A stretch of DNA of 64,000 nt from Oceaniferula spumae (GTDB lineage: Bacteria; Verrucomicrobiota; Verrucomicrobiia; Verrucomicrobiales; Akkermansiaceae), in assembly GCF_042849255.1 (NCBI RefSeq), contig NZ_AP026866.1:62001-126000 (forward strand), in the 5' to 3' direction. Shown here one piece after another: positions 1-8,186 of the stretch. Numbering within the stretch: position 1 is the first letter of the stretch; each line of letters begins with the position of its first letter. A program made the position numbers and the translations under genes. The notes under the pieces are model-generated. The model saw only the letters and a list, made by a program, of their open reading frames with translations, was not told where the DNA came from and ran no database searches.

Positions 1-413
1 TTGGCATCGATCAGCTGCTTGGCCATCGCTTCGGTTTGTATTTTCAAATCATCCGATGCGGTTATCTCGGCGGGCAGCATCATTTTGACGCCCGCCGCTG
101 CAGCTGTCTCCGCGATACTGATGCAGATAGGCTCGAAGATCTCGGTCTCTTGCAAACGGGGGATGAGGAAGCCGACTTTTTGCTTTGCTTTGCCAGGGGC
201 CAGCACCTGAGTGCCAAAGCCTGCCTTACGTTTCACCAGCTTTTCATCACTGAGTAATTTCAGCGCTTTGGCGATGGTGGGACGCGAAACTTGGTATTCT
301 TCGCACATCTCACTTTCCGTGGGCAGTAAATCACCCGGCAAATATTTTCGTTCGCGGATATGCAGGAGAAGTTCCTCGTAGATCTGTAAGTACCTTGGTT
401 TGGAGTTACTCAT
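1..413 (-). CDS. GntR-family transcriptional regulator with LacI-like effector domain (partial)
   Basis: Reading the minus strand from the ATG at 413 gives an uninterrupted frame that leaves the left edge. The first 70 or so residues form a GntR winged helix-turn-helix, with the typical segments LPTESEMCEEYQVSRPT and LLSDEKLVKRKAGFGT. From about residue 80 the chain turns into what looks like a periplasmic-binding/LacI-type sensor domain (KVGFLIPRL...), the architecture of AraR. It is divergent from the polyol genes starting at 526 and shares a 112-bp control region with them, so local control of that operon, with a sugar or polyol effector, is the natural inference. The C-terminal part is outside the window, so ligand residues cannot be judged. 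No clear Shine-Dalgarno precedes the start. Confidence 0.85.
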   Translation of the reverse strand, partial: MSNSKPRYLQIYEELLLHIRERKYLPGDLLPTESEMCEEYQVSRPTIAKALKLLSDEKLVKRKAGFGTQVLAPGKAKQKVGFLIPRLQETEIFEPICISIAETAAAAGVKMMLPAEITASDDLKIQTEAMAKQLIDA

Positions 414-525
414 GTGAATTCAAATGTCATCAAAATGTAACTAAAAGTAAAGTTAAATGTTATCTTTATATGTTTACATTTGGGTGATATCTGGCTTTTT
501 GGAAACAGCAACACAGTGCATGTAA
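414..525. promoter_or_regulatory. Divergent control region with phased AAATGT repeats
   Basis: This AT-rich spacer separates the GntR regulator from the polyol operon. The hexamer AAATGT occurs at 422-427, 433-438 and 455-460, and its complement ACATTT at 476-481. Start-to-start spacings are 11, 22 and 21 bp, close to whole DNA turns. The last pair forms an inverted repeat with a 15-bp centre. These are reasonable candidate operator half-sites for the divergent GntR protein. No unambiguous -35/-10 pair was identified. Confidence 0.5.
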
Positions 526-1434
526 ATGATGAACGACATAAATAATAACAAATGGACCCGATTGAAAGTAGCCGGTCTCGGCGAGCTCCTCTGGGACATT
601 TTTCCGCATGGTAAGCGTCTGGGTGGTGCGCCAACCAATTTTGCCTGCCACTGTCAGCAGCTTGGTGCTCAAGCCTATCCGATCAGTAGCGTGGGGATGG
701 ATGAGTTAGGTGTGGAAGCTACCGCTGAACTCAATGAACTGGGCGTGGATGTTAGCTACGTGCAAGTGAACAAGGAATTCCCCACCGGCCGCGTTCTGGT
801 GGATCTGGATGAAACCGGAAAACCTGAATATGACATTTTGGAAAACATGGCCTGGGATCATTTGCAATACACGGATGCATTGGATTCCCTCGCTCGCTCC
901 ATCGATGCCGTTTGTTTCGGCGTGCTGGCTCAACGCAGTGAGAAAACACGAAACACGATTCAGGATTTCCTGCTTCAAACTCCCAGTACTGCGTTGAAAA
1001 TTCTCGATGTCAATTTACGTGCCCCTTATTTCACCAAAGAGCTCGTGGAGAGTTCGCTCAAAATAGCCAATGTGGTCAAACTAAGCGATGAGGAGCTTCC
1101 TGTTCTGGCTGAATATTTTTCTCTGAGCGGCGAGGTCGACCAACAGCTGAAGTCACTGCGGAAAATGTTCGCTCTTAAGCACGTGGCTTACACCCGAGGG
1201 GCTGACGGCAGCGTCTTGGTCACTCAAGATGGCGCGCTGGAAACACGCGGCGTCAAGGTGACTCCGGTCGATTCCGTAGGAGCGGGGGACTCGTTCACCG
1301 CAGCCATGTGCATCGGTTTGCTGCGAGGCATGCCACTGGCGGAAGTGAACAAGTTTGCCAATCGAGTCGCCGCCTTTGTCTGTTCCAACGCCGGAGCAGC
1401 TCCCGTTTTACCCGCATCCTTGAAAGTCATCTAA
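526..1434 (+). CDS. PfkB-family carbohydrate kinase (probable fructokinase)
   Basis: 302-residue ribokinase/PfkB-fold sugar kinase. The N-terminal part carries the sugar-binding signature GGAPTNFACH (about residues 34-43). The C-terminal part has the anion-hole motif DSVGAGDSFTAAM (about residues 248-260), with the catalytic Asp in GAGD. Length is normal for the family. The start is the first of two adjacent ATGs. It is the first gene of a run with a permease (19 bp downstream) and a mannitol-type dehydrogenase. The expected job is ATP-dependent phosphorylation of the ketose made by that dehydrogenase, most likely fructose to fructose-6-phosphate. Substrate is inferred from context; related kinases act on other sugars. 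Confidence 0.85.
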   Translation: MMNDINNNKWTRLKVAGLGELLWDIFPHGKRLGGAPTNFACHCQQLGAQAYPISSVGMDELGVEATAELNELGVDVSYVQVNKEFPTGRVLVDLDETGKPEYDILENMAWDHLQYTDALDSLARSIDAVCFGVLAQRSEKTRNTIQDFLLQTPSTALKILDVNLRAPYFTKELVESSLKIANVVKLSDEELPVLAEYFSLSGEVDQQLKSLRKMFALKHVAYTRGADGSVLVTQDGALETRGVKVTPVDSVGAGDSFTAAMCIGLLRGMPLAEVNKFANRVAAFVCSNAGAAPVLPASLKVI

Positions 1435-1453
1435 CCCAACCAAGAACATCGAT

Positions 1454-3169
1454 ATGAACCAGAACCCTAGTTTCGAACAATTACAGCAGGTCAGCGAGGA
1501 GCAGCTGCCAGTCGCTAAACACAAGCTGCACGGATGGACTCATTTCATGGGTCTTTATGCTGGGGAACACGTCGCGGCCACGGAGTTTGTCATCGGAGCC
1601 ACCTTTGTGGCACTCGGTGCTAAGACGATGGATATTCTGGTAGGTCTCTTGATCGGTAATATTCTGGCGATTCTCAGCTGGACGCTGATCACATCACCGA
1701 TAGCGACTCAGACTAGGCTTAGTCTTTATACTTATCTCAATAAAATCGCAGGCGATTCGATGACGAAGCTCTACAACTGGGCGAACGTGGTCATTTTCAC
1801 AGTCATCTCAGCCGCCATGATCACGGTGTCGTGCACGGCGGTTAGATTCCTATTTAAAATACCCGCCCAGCTGAACTGGTACCCCACCAATGCCTGGTTT
1901 GTGTTAGTGGTTCTGTTAGTGGGTGCCATCGTGGTGTTTGTGGCGATGTATGGATTTAATGCGGTATCTGAGTTTTCAGGAATTTGCGGACCGTGGCTGT
2001 TTGTCATGTTCGGTGCCGGTGCTCTGGTGATGCTGCCTGCTCTTTCGGAGGCTGTTCTCGGACGCACCATGTTGCAGGGATTTGGCGACTTTATCACGAT
2101 CGGCGATGCGTCGATTTGGACGGGAGTCAATGCCGCGGGGGAACCGGGGATCGGACTGCTTGAGGTGATCGGTTTTGCCTGGGCTGCGAATACGATTACT
2201 CATGTGGGGCTGATTGATATGGCATTGCTGCGCTATGCGAAGAGGCCGATCTACGGTCTCTGCACCAGCTCCGGTATGCTTTTCGGCCACTTCATCGCTT
2301 GGATCGCCGCCGGTATCATGGGCGCAGGTGCAGCGGTGTTATTGAAGCAGTCGATCATAACTCTGGACCCCGGTGATGTTGCCTACCACGCTCTTGGCTT
2401 GTCAGGATTCGTCATCGTGATCGTCGCAGGATGGACCACCGCAAATGCGAACCTCTACCGTGCTGGACTTGCCGCTCAGGCAATTTTCACCAAGCACTCT
2501 CGCAAGAAAACTACTCTCGTCGTCGGCATGGTGACCGTGGTGGTGGCTTGTTTCCCATTCGTCTTCACCAAGATGCTGCCGCTGCTGACCTACGCCGGGC
2601 TGTTAGTGGTGCCGGTCGGTGCGATTGTTTTTACCGAGCACGTTATTTTCCCACGCATCGGACTTACTCGTTACTGGGCAAAATATAAAAAGCTGACCCA
2701 CAGCACCCCAGCTGTGGCCGCATGGGGAATAGGTCTGGTGTTCGGCTTCGGTCTGAATGCGCTGGATGTGATGTCCTTTTACTACCTATTCATTCCGACA
2801 TGGTTTGTCACTGCGATAGCCTACACGCTGTTAGCGAAAAAGCATGGAGCCGCCGTGTCTTATCCAAGCGAGGAAGCTGCCATGAAGGAGTATGATCGCA
2901 CCGTTGAGGCCTTTCAGGAACACCAAGCTGAAATTGCTCCTGCGCCGATCGTCGACCGCTCTACTCTGTCACAAGCTCTTCACTGGATCGCACGTGCCAG
3001 CCTCACCATCACCCTGATTCTGGCATTGATCACCATGTTTGGCAGCTCAGACATGTCGGCCTATGTGGAGAATCGCGAGCGCTTTTACCTCTTCGGATTT
3101 ATCTGCACCCTCGTCTATTTCATCACCGCCTACTGGGCACTGCGTCGCAAGAAAGCCATCCAAGGATAA
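1454..3169 (+). CDS. NCS1-type permease, putative polyol transporter
   Basis: 571-residue polytopic membrane protein with about 12 hydrophobic segments. It resembles purine-cytosine permease-like members of the NCS1 (nucleobase:cation symporter-1) family: LHGWTHFMGLYAGEHVAATEF opens the first helix and a glycine-rich helix follows (FVIGATFVALGAKTMDILVG). It is longer than typical NCS1 proteins (about 450-500), with a hydrophilic stretch near residues 470-500 before the last two helices. Characterised NCS1 members carry nucleobases, hydantoins or vitamins. Here the gene is wedged between a fructokinase and a mannitol-type dehydrogenase with no nucleobase gene nearby. A sugar alcohol is therefore the inferred cargo, which would be a new NCS1 substrate class. 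Confidence 0.7.
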   Translation: MNQNPSFEQLQQVSEEQLPVAKHKLHGWTHFMGLYAGEHVAATEFVIGATFVALGAKTMDILVGLLIGNILAILSWTLITSPIATQTRLSLYTYLNKIAGDSMTKLYNWANVVIFTVISAAMITVSCTAVRFLFKIPAQLNWYPTNAWFVLVVLLVGAIVVFVAMYGFNAVSEFSGICGPWLFVMFGAGALVMLPALSEAVLGRTMLQGFGDFITIGDASIWTGVNAAGEPGIGLLEVIGFAWAANTITHVGLIDMALLRYAKRPIYGLCTSSGMLFGHFIAWIAAGIMGAGAAVLLKQSIITLDPGDVAYHALGLSGFVIVIVAGWTTANANLYRAGLAAQAIFTKHSRKKTTLVVGMVTVVVACFPFVFTKMLPLLTYAGLLVVPVGAIVFTEHVIFPRIGLTRYWAKYKKLTHSTPAVAAWGIGLVFGFGLNALDVMSFYYLFIPTWFVTAIAYTLLAKKHGAAVSYPSEEAAMKEYDRTVEAFQEHQAEIAPAPIVDRSTLSQALHWIARASLTITLILALITMFGSSDMSAYVENRERFYLFGFICTLVYFITAYWALRRKKAIQG

Positions 3170-3193
3170 CCCCTCAACCTAACATTTAGAACC

Positions 3194-4690
3194 ATGAAAG
3201 AACCGATCCGTCTCAATCAGCGCAACCTTTCGCGCTTACCTGAATCGCTCACGCTGCCTACCTACGACAGGAGCACGCTCACTGCCGGCATCGTGCATAT
3301 CGGCGTGGGGGGCTTCCACCGTTCTCACGAAGCTTACTACACAGATGAACTCATGCAGCAGACCGGTCAAACGCATTGGGGCATCTGCGGCGTGGGCCTG
3401 CGTGATGCCGACCGAAAGATCGCCGATATTCTGAAACGCCAGGACTATCTCTACACCCTGATTGTGAAGCATCCTGACGGGAAAATCGAAAACCGAGTGA
3501 TCGGTTCGTTGACAGACTTCATGTTAGGCTGCGATGACCCTGGTGCCGTGATCGACAAGATGGCGAGCGAGACCACCAAGATTGTTTCACTCACCATCAC
3601 CGAGGGAGGTTATAATTTCAACCCCTCCACCGGTCAGTTCGATTTCAAAAATCCGGATGTGAAACACGATCTGGCCAACCCTCTCAGCCCCAGAACGGTC
3701 TTCGGCTACCTCACCGAAGCGCTGAGAAGACGTCGCGCTGCAGGCGGTCCGGCATTCACCGTGCAGTCCTGTGATAACATCCAGCACAACGGCGACATGA
3801 CCCGGAAGATGCTGCTCTCCTTTGTGGGAAAACAGGACCCCGATCTGGCGGACTGGATTGAACAGAATGTGCAGTTTCCCAACGCCATGGTCGATCGAAT
3901 CACACCAGTGACCACTCCGGCGGACATTGAATACCTCGAACACGAGATCGGAATCAAAGACGAATGGCCCGTGACTTGTGAACCATTCTGCCAGTGGGTG
4001 ATCGAGGACAGGTTCTCAGACGATCGACCTGAGTGGGAAAAGGTGGGGGCGCAATTTGTGCCCGACGTCACACCCTATGAAAAAATGAAAATCCGTCTGC
4101 TCAATGCCGGTCACTCGGTTCTGGGGCTGTTAGGATCGGTTCATGGCTACGGAACGATCGATGAATGTGTTTCCGACCCATTGTTTGCCACCTATCTACG
4201 CCGCTTCATGGATTTCGAAGCGACTCCAGTGTTAGGCACGGTGGAGGGGATAGATCTTGATGAATACAAGGACTCGTTGATCGATCGCTTTGGGAATCCT
4301 AACATCAAAGATAACCTGGCGCGCATCTGCCTGGAAAGTTCATCGAAGCTACCCAAGTTCCTGATCCCCACCATCACGGAAAACCTGGAGCAGGGCGGCA
4401 GCATCGAATACGCCACCTTAGTCATCGTCGCCTGGTGTTATTACTCGGACAAGGGCGTTAGCAAGGACGGCCACAAGCTGGAAATCACCGATGAGATGAA
4501 AGCGGAACTGCACAAAGCCGCCGCCGGAACCAAGCAGGACAGTCTGTCATTTCTCAAGCTCAAACCTGTCTTCGGAGATCTCGCACGCAATAAGATTTTC
4601 ACCGCCGAATACGAACGCGTGGTGAAGGAGCTGTATGAAAACCCCGATGTCGCCCAGCTGATGCAGGCGCTGCTTTTCGGGCGGGAGTAA
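3194..4690 (+). CDS. Mannitol dehydrogenase family protein (polyol 2-dehydrogenase)
   Basis: 498-residue long-chain polyol dehydrogenase (MtlK/UxuB-like family, usual length about 480-500). An N-terminal Rossmann half starts with GIVHIGVGGFHRSHEAYY. The C-terminal catalytic domain contains MKIRLLNAGHSVLG (about residues 297-310), matching the family Lys-x5-Asn-x2-His pattern. The expected reaction is NAD(P)-dependent oxidation of D-mannitol (or D-arabitol/sorbitol) to a ketose in the cytoplasm. Fructuronate/tagaturonate reductases belong to the same superfamily, but no uronate genes are here, whereas a PfkB kinase that would take the ketose is. It starts 24 bp after the permease, so co-transcription is likely. 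Confidence 0.88.
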   Translation: MKEPIRLNQRNLSRLPESLTLPTYDRSTLTAGIVHIGVGGFHRSHEAYYTDELMQQTGQTHWGICGVGLRDADRKIADILKRQDYLYTLIVKHPDGKIENRVIGSLTDFMLGCDDPGAVIDKMASETTKIVSLTITEGGYNFNPSTGQFDFKNPDVKHDLANPLSPRTVFGYLTEALRRRRAAGGPAFTVQSCDNIQHNGDMTRKMLLSFVGKQDPDLADWIEQNVQFPNAMVDRITPVTTPADIEYLEHEIGIKDEWPVTCEPFCQWVIEDRFSDDRPEWEKVGAQFVPDVTPYEKMKIRLLNAGHSVLGLLGSVHGYGTIDECVSDPLFATYLRRFMDFEATPVLGTVEGIDLDEYKDSLIDRFGNPNIKDNLARICLESSSKLPKFLIPTITENLEQGGSIEYATLVIVAWCYYSDKGVSKDGHKLEITDEMKAELHKAAAGTKQDSLSFLKLKPVFGDLARNKIFTAEYERVVKELYENPDVAQLMQALLFGRE

Positions 4691-4769
4691 ACAACAACAG
4701 TTCACGACATCCCTGGCACCACTGTGCCCAAAATGATTCAAAAACCGACAAACCAACACACAACGAACC

Positions 4770-6008
4770 ATGAAAAAACTAAGAGTATCTGTCATGATGG
4801 CGCTCACGGGCATCGCCGTGGCTGACGAGACAACACCTTTAGCCGCTCCACTGACGACTAGCGCAGCCACCACCGAGATCGATGGCTTTAACTCCGGTGA
4901 CTACCTCACTGGCGACTGGGGAGGGCTCCGTCCCGACCTCATCGACAAGGGCATCACTCCATTCCTCTACTATGATGCAATCTTCGGAGCGAATGTGTCA
5001 GGCGGCATTCAAAAAGATCAACAATTCGCCGGTCAGGTCTACGCAGGCGTGGATCTCGATCTTGAAAATCTGCTAGGCTGGGAGGGGACTACGATGAAAA
5101 TTTCGACGGTGAATCGTCACGGAAATACCATCAGCAGTTCCGTAGGGGGCATCTATGATCCAATGACTATCTACGGTGGTCAGGTAACTTACCTCTATCA
5201 GCTTTTCCTTGAGAAGAAGTTCAGTGAGCAGTGGTCGTTGAAACTCGGTCGTGTCTCCGCAGACACTGATTTTGCCAAATCCTCGCTCTACGGTTACTCC
5301 CTTAGCACCGCGATCAATGGACCAATCCGTGCCACATTGTTAGAGAACTCCATCACCTCTTTCCCATACGCCGTCTGGGGTGGTCGCTTGAAATACAACC
5401 ACAACGATGAGCACCAGTTCCAGCTAGGTGTCTATCAGACTGGCCCGGACCAGTGGGACTTCACCAATCACGGCACGGATTTCAGCTTTCGCGATGAAGA
5501 CGGAGTTTCCGTCCTCCTGCAATACGATTGGACACCGCAGATCTGCGGTCGTGACGCCCGCATCTTCGTGGGTGCAATCAATTCCTTCCGCGACTTCAAT
5601 AACTTCAACGGCGGAACCACCGACTTCCTGTTCCGCGCCTACGCTCACGCAGAAGTAGAAGTGGCAGACGGTCTGAAAGTCTTCGGTGTAGCCAGTTACT
5701 CAGACGAGGACAAAGTGGCCAAAACCCCACTCCAGATCAGTGCCGGCCTGAACTACAAAGGCATGCTGCCCGGATGTGAAGAAGACCACACCTTTGCCTT
5801 CGTCACCTATGGCCAGCTCAGCGATGAATATGGTGCGTCCATCGGCGAGAACGTCACCCACGAGATGGTTTACGAAGTCGGACACCGCTTCCAGCTCACA
5901 CCATCCTGTTACATTCAGCCATCCGTTCAGTATATCCAGAATCCGGGGGGAACTGGTAACGTGGACGATGCTGTGGTGCTAGGTGCATGGTTTGGACTCA
6001 AGTTCTAA
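4770..6008 (+). CDS. OprB-type carbohydrate-selective outer-membrane porin
   Basis: 412-residue protein with a short signal peptide (MKKLRVSVMMALTGIAVA, cleavage probably near residue 20) and beta-strand-rich sequence ending in Phe (GAWFGLKF), as outer-membrane barrels do. The mature N-terminus has the OprB signature LTGDWGGLRPDLIDKGI (about residues 47-63), and the family's LKLGRVSADTDF segment follows. It closes the polyol operon after a 79-bp gap and is followed by a strong terminator. The role is presumably passive entry of the sugar alcohol or a related sugar into the periplasm. Confidence 0.88.
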   Translation: MKKLRVSVMMALTGIAVADETTPLAAPLTTSAATTEIDGFNSGDYLTGDWGGLRPDLIDKGITPFLYYDAIFGANVSGGIQKDQQFAGQVYAGVDLDLENLLGWEGTTMKISTVNRHGNTISSSVGGIYDPMTIYGGQVTYLYQLFLEKKFSEQWSLKLGRVSADTDFAKSSLYGYSLSTAINGPIRATLLENSITSFPYAVWGGRLKYNHNDEHQFQLGVYQTGPDQWDFTNHGTDFSFRDEDGVSVLLQYDWTPQICGRDARIFVGAINSFRDFNNFNGGTTDFLFRAYAHAEVEVADGLKVFGVASYSDEDKVAKTPLQISAGLNYKGMLPGCEEDHTFAFVTYGQLSDEYGASIGENVTHEMVYEVGHRFQLTPSCYIQPSVQYIQNPGGTGNVDDAVVLGAWFGLKF

Positions 6009-6030
6009 ATCACACATAGCATCATTTAGA

Positions 6031-6058
6031 GCCGCAGGGATTACCCTGCGGTTCTTTC
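6031..6058 (+). terminator. Intrinsic terminator of the polyol operon
   Basis: Perfect 8-bp stem CCGCAGGG (6032-6039) / CCCTGCGG (6044-6051) with loop ATTA, followed by TTCTTTCTGTTTT. It lies 23 bp after the porin stop. It could also terminate vapC from the other side, though the minus-strand U-tract is weak. Confidence 0.85.
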
Positions 6059-6062
6059 TGTT

Positions 6063-6425
6063 TTACGAGACGTATGAGCAGCCTAACATGACAGCTGTCT
6101 CATGGAGTCGTTTATCACGCGTCCAGAGTTGGAAATCCGAAATAAGAGAGGAGGCCAGCAAATGCGCATCAATGTAACCAATGCCTCTGCCCATCAATTG
6201 GCGAGACTCGATGAGTTCCCTAACTTCTCGTTCAAGGCAAGCGGCAGCAACGGGAAGAGAATCAAGATCCTTCAGTGTTGAAGTTCTGGCAGGAAGATTG
6301 CCACATGAGAGTTCACCGAGGATGAACGGATGCATTGCAATCTGACCTCCGGAAAGAAGCTGGCAAAATTGTGCGTTGCTCTTTCTGAAATGGTGAATCC
6401 AGATTGAAGTATCGGCGATGATCAT
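6063..6425 (-). CDS. VapC-type PIN-domain ribonuclease toxin
   Basis: 120-residue PIN-domain protein. Acidic active-site positions are visible: Asp5 in MIIADTSIWIHHF, Glu38 in ILGELSCG, and the late Asp pair in GYIDAHLLAS and LWTRDKRL. Family members cleave specific RNAs (often initiator tRNA or rRNA loops) when freed from their antitoxin. Its start overlaps the vapB stop by ATGA, the usual coupled arrangement. Length and motif order are complete, so the toxin appears intact. Confidence 0.9.
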   Translation of the reverse strand: MIIADTSIWIHHFRKSNAQFCQLLSGGQIAMHPFILGELSCGNLPARTSTLKDLDSLPVAAACLEREVRELIESRQLMGRGIGYIDAHLLASSLISDFQLWTRDKRLHETAVMLGCSYVS

Positions 6426-6616
6426 GGCTTCGATCGGCGACGAGGGATCGATTTCATATCCGGTGCTGTTCCGCCCAACTTAGCGAGCCTCTTGCCGCTT
6501 TCTCTAGCGATGAGAGCATTAAGCGCCTCACGGATCAGTTTGCCTTTTTCACTGATGCCTGTGAGCTTACTAGCCTCTTCAAATAGAGGCGTGTCGATGG
6601 TTAAAGTGGTGCGCAT
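6422..6616 (-). CDS. VapB-type antitoxin
   Basis: 64-residue antitoxin starting MRTTLTIDTPLFEEASKLTG. The N-terminal half looks like a ribbon-helix-helix/DUF2191 DNA-binding domain and the basic tail (IPRRRSKP) would wrap the toxin. The start at 6616 is preferred over an in-frame ATG 21 bp upstream because it begins at the conserved RTTLTID strand and leaves the operator palindrome (6619-6636) just upstream. It overlaps vapC by 4 bp. Confidence 0.85.
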   Translation of the reverse strand: MRTTLTIDTPLFEEASKLTGISEKGKLIREALNALIARESGKRLAKLGGTAPDMKSIPRRRSKP

Positions 6617-6618
6617 AA

Positions 6619-6636
6619 TGATGCTAATATGCATCA
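6619..6636. promoter_or_regulatory. Probable VapBC autoregulatory operator
   Basis: Perfect inverted repeat TGATGC-TAATAT-GCATCA ending 2 bp upstream of the vapB start. Toxin-antitoxin operons of this class are normally repressed by the complex binding such dyads. Binding by this particular complex is inference. Confidence 0.6.
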
Positions 6637-6776
6637 AAAATGGTGTAAGTCAAGAATGTGGCGAAGGGCTGACATACAGCATTTGCGAAAGAGACTCTAT
6701 GTATGCTGCGCTGACTATTGAAAATAGGCACCTGAACCGCTGGCTGAAGCGTCTGACGGGTCGACAACTTAACACG

Positions 6777-6808
6777 AAAGAGCCGCAGGAGATCCTGCGG
6801 CTCTTTTG
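6777..6808. terminator. Bidirectional intrinsic terminator
   Basis: Very long stem: AAAGAGCCGCAGG pairs with CCTGCGGCTCTTT around a 4-nt AGAT loop (6790-6793). The A-run on one side and T-run on the other let it act in both directions. It stops transcription from the minus-strand VOC gene ending at 6816. Its stem core is nearly the same as that of the terminator at 6031. Confidence 0.85.
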
Positions 6809-6815
6809 TTATCTG

Positions 6816-7307
6816 TTAGTAAGCCCCCTGCGAGTAGGTCAGCTCGTAGCTGTGGGTGTAGATTTCGAATACTAGGCCGAAGGGGTCTTCGACGTAGACC
6901 ATTTTGAAGGGTTTTTCGTCTGGGTAGTATTCTCGGATCGGCATGCGTTGCTTGCCGCCGTGGGCGATGATTTTTTCCACCAGTTCCTCGATGTTAGGGT
7001 CCTGCACGCAGAAGTGGAAGGTGCCGGTTTTCCAGTATTCGAACTCGGCTGGCTTTTCGTTGTTCTTGAACTCGAACATCTCGATGCCGATTTTATCTCC
7101 GGTGGAGACGTGGGCGATTCGGAACGAACCCCAGCCGGTGCCGAAGACATCAATGCACATCTTGCCAATCGCCGTATCGGATTCCTCCTTCACCACGGTG
7201 GGTTTCATGATGGTGTACCAGCCCATGACCTCTTCATAAAAGGCGACGGCTTGGTCGAGGTCTGGCACGGAGATTCCGATGTGGGAGAATGTTTTTGGAT
7301 AGGTCAT
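6816..7307 (-). CDS. VOC-family (glyoxalase/dioxygenase-fold) protein
   Basis: 163-residue protein with two beta-alpha-beta-beta-beta modules. It opens FSHIGISVPDLDQAVAFYEEVMGW, with a His at the first metal position. The second module has TFHFCVQDPNIEELVEKI, and the C-terminal VYVEDPFGLVFEIYTH places a Glu at the usual last metal site. Family members include glyoxalases, epimerases and ring-cleaving dioxygenases; the substrate cannot be told from sequence. It stands 26 bp downstream of the DUF4239 gene, so the two may be co-transcribed, with no obvious functional link. Confidence 0.85.
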   Translation of the reverse strand: MTYPKTFSHIGISVPDLDQAVAFYEEVMGWYTIMKPTVVKEESDTAIGKMCIDVFGTGWGSFRIAHVSTGDKIGIEMFEFKNNEKPAEFEYWKTGTFHFCVQDPNIEELVEKIIAHGGKQRMPIREYYPDEKPFKMVYVEDPFGLVFEIYTHSYELTYSQGAY

Positions 7308-7333
7308 TATTGTTGGTTTGTGTTAGTGAGTTG

Positions 7334-8125
7334 TTAGTTCGGTTGGTTGGATTCGAATCGGGCGATGAGCTGCTCTAGTGCAGTTCTGTCGAGGTTCCAG
7401 ACGCCGTGGAATGGGTGGTCGAGGTCATCGATGATTTGGCTCAGGAGGTGGATGGCCATGGCGAGGGTGGTGGTCATCAGCAGGTGCACGTAAAGGTTCA
7501 TCACTGGCATCAGCAAGAAGCCGGCCGAAAGTACCACACCCATGAAAATAAGTAAGATTCTGAGTCTCAGCGGAAGCTTTTGATTGGCCAAGGAGATCCG
7601 CAGGGTTCTTTGGACCGCGATTTCAGAGGATTGGTCAATCAGGGCGGCATAAACGACGCCGTCTGTATGCGATGGCTCGATGCTGTTTTTGATCGAGCGC
7701 ATGATGGCATAGAGCTCGTCCGAGGTGTCCGAATCCACCATGCCCTCCTCACTGCCCATGGCCGCCCATTCCTCGTCGCGCACGGACTTGAGATAATCGA
7801 TCAAAGCCTCGCGGATGCAGGAGTGGGAGCTTTTTCCCTCATCGCCGAGATAGACGAGGTAGTCACGCAGGCTCTCGATCGCGTTCAGCTCCGCTTCAAT
7901 GGTGTTAGAGAGTGAGCCGTAGCGACCGAGAACTTCGACGAGCAGAAAACCGGCAACGATCGCGTAGATGACACCAAACACGGTGAAGTATCCGCCCCAC
8001 ACACCGACGTCGTTTTCCATGTCTTCGTATTGAAGGTAATGTCGCGCGAGCCATGTCAGACCGGCAGTGACAAGGCCTGTCAGCAGAATGGGGATCAGTG
8101 AGGTTCCTGTGGGTTTGGCTTTCAT
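7334..8125 (-). CDS. DUF4239-type (bestrophin-like) membrane protein
   Basis: 263 residues from the ATG at 8125. Two hydrophobic segments lie near the N-terminus (PILLTGLVTAGLTWLA and YFTVFGVIYAIVAGFLLVEV) and two near residues 190-230 (LLIFMGVVLSAGFLLMPV, HLLMTTTLAMAIHLL). A soluble helical loop of about 120 residues separates them. This layout and the ending DDLDHPFHG fit DUF4239/bestrophin-like proteins, which have no settled function (possible anion channels). A TTG 33 bp upstream would add MARKRHLSLES; the ATG is preferred. Confidence 0.7.
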   Translation of the reverse strand: MKAKPTGTSLIPILLTGLVTAGLTWLARHYLQYEDMENDVGVWGGYFTVFGVIYAIVAGFLLVEVLGRYGSLSNTIEAELNAIESLRDYLVYLGDEGKSSHSCIREALIDYLKSVRDEEWAAMGSEEGMVDSDTSDELYAIMRSIKNSIEPSHTDGVVYAALIDQSSEIAVQRTLRISLANQKLPLRLRILLIFMGVVLSAGFLLMPVMNLYVHLLMTTTLAMAIHLLSQIIDDLDHPFHGVWNLDRTALEQLIARFESNQPN

Positions 8126-8186
8126 GCTTTCTAATGAGAGGTGACGCTTTCTCGCCAATGACGCAGCTTCTAACGTGAACTGTCAA

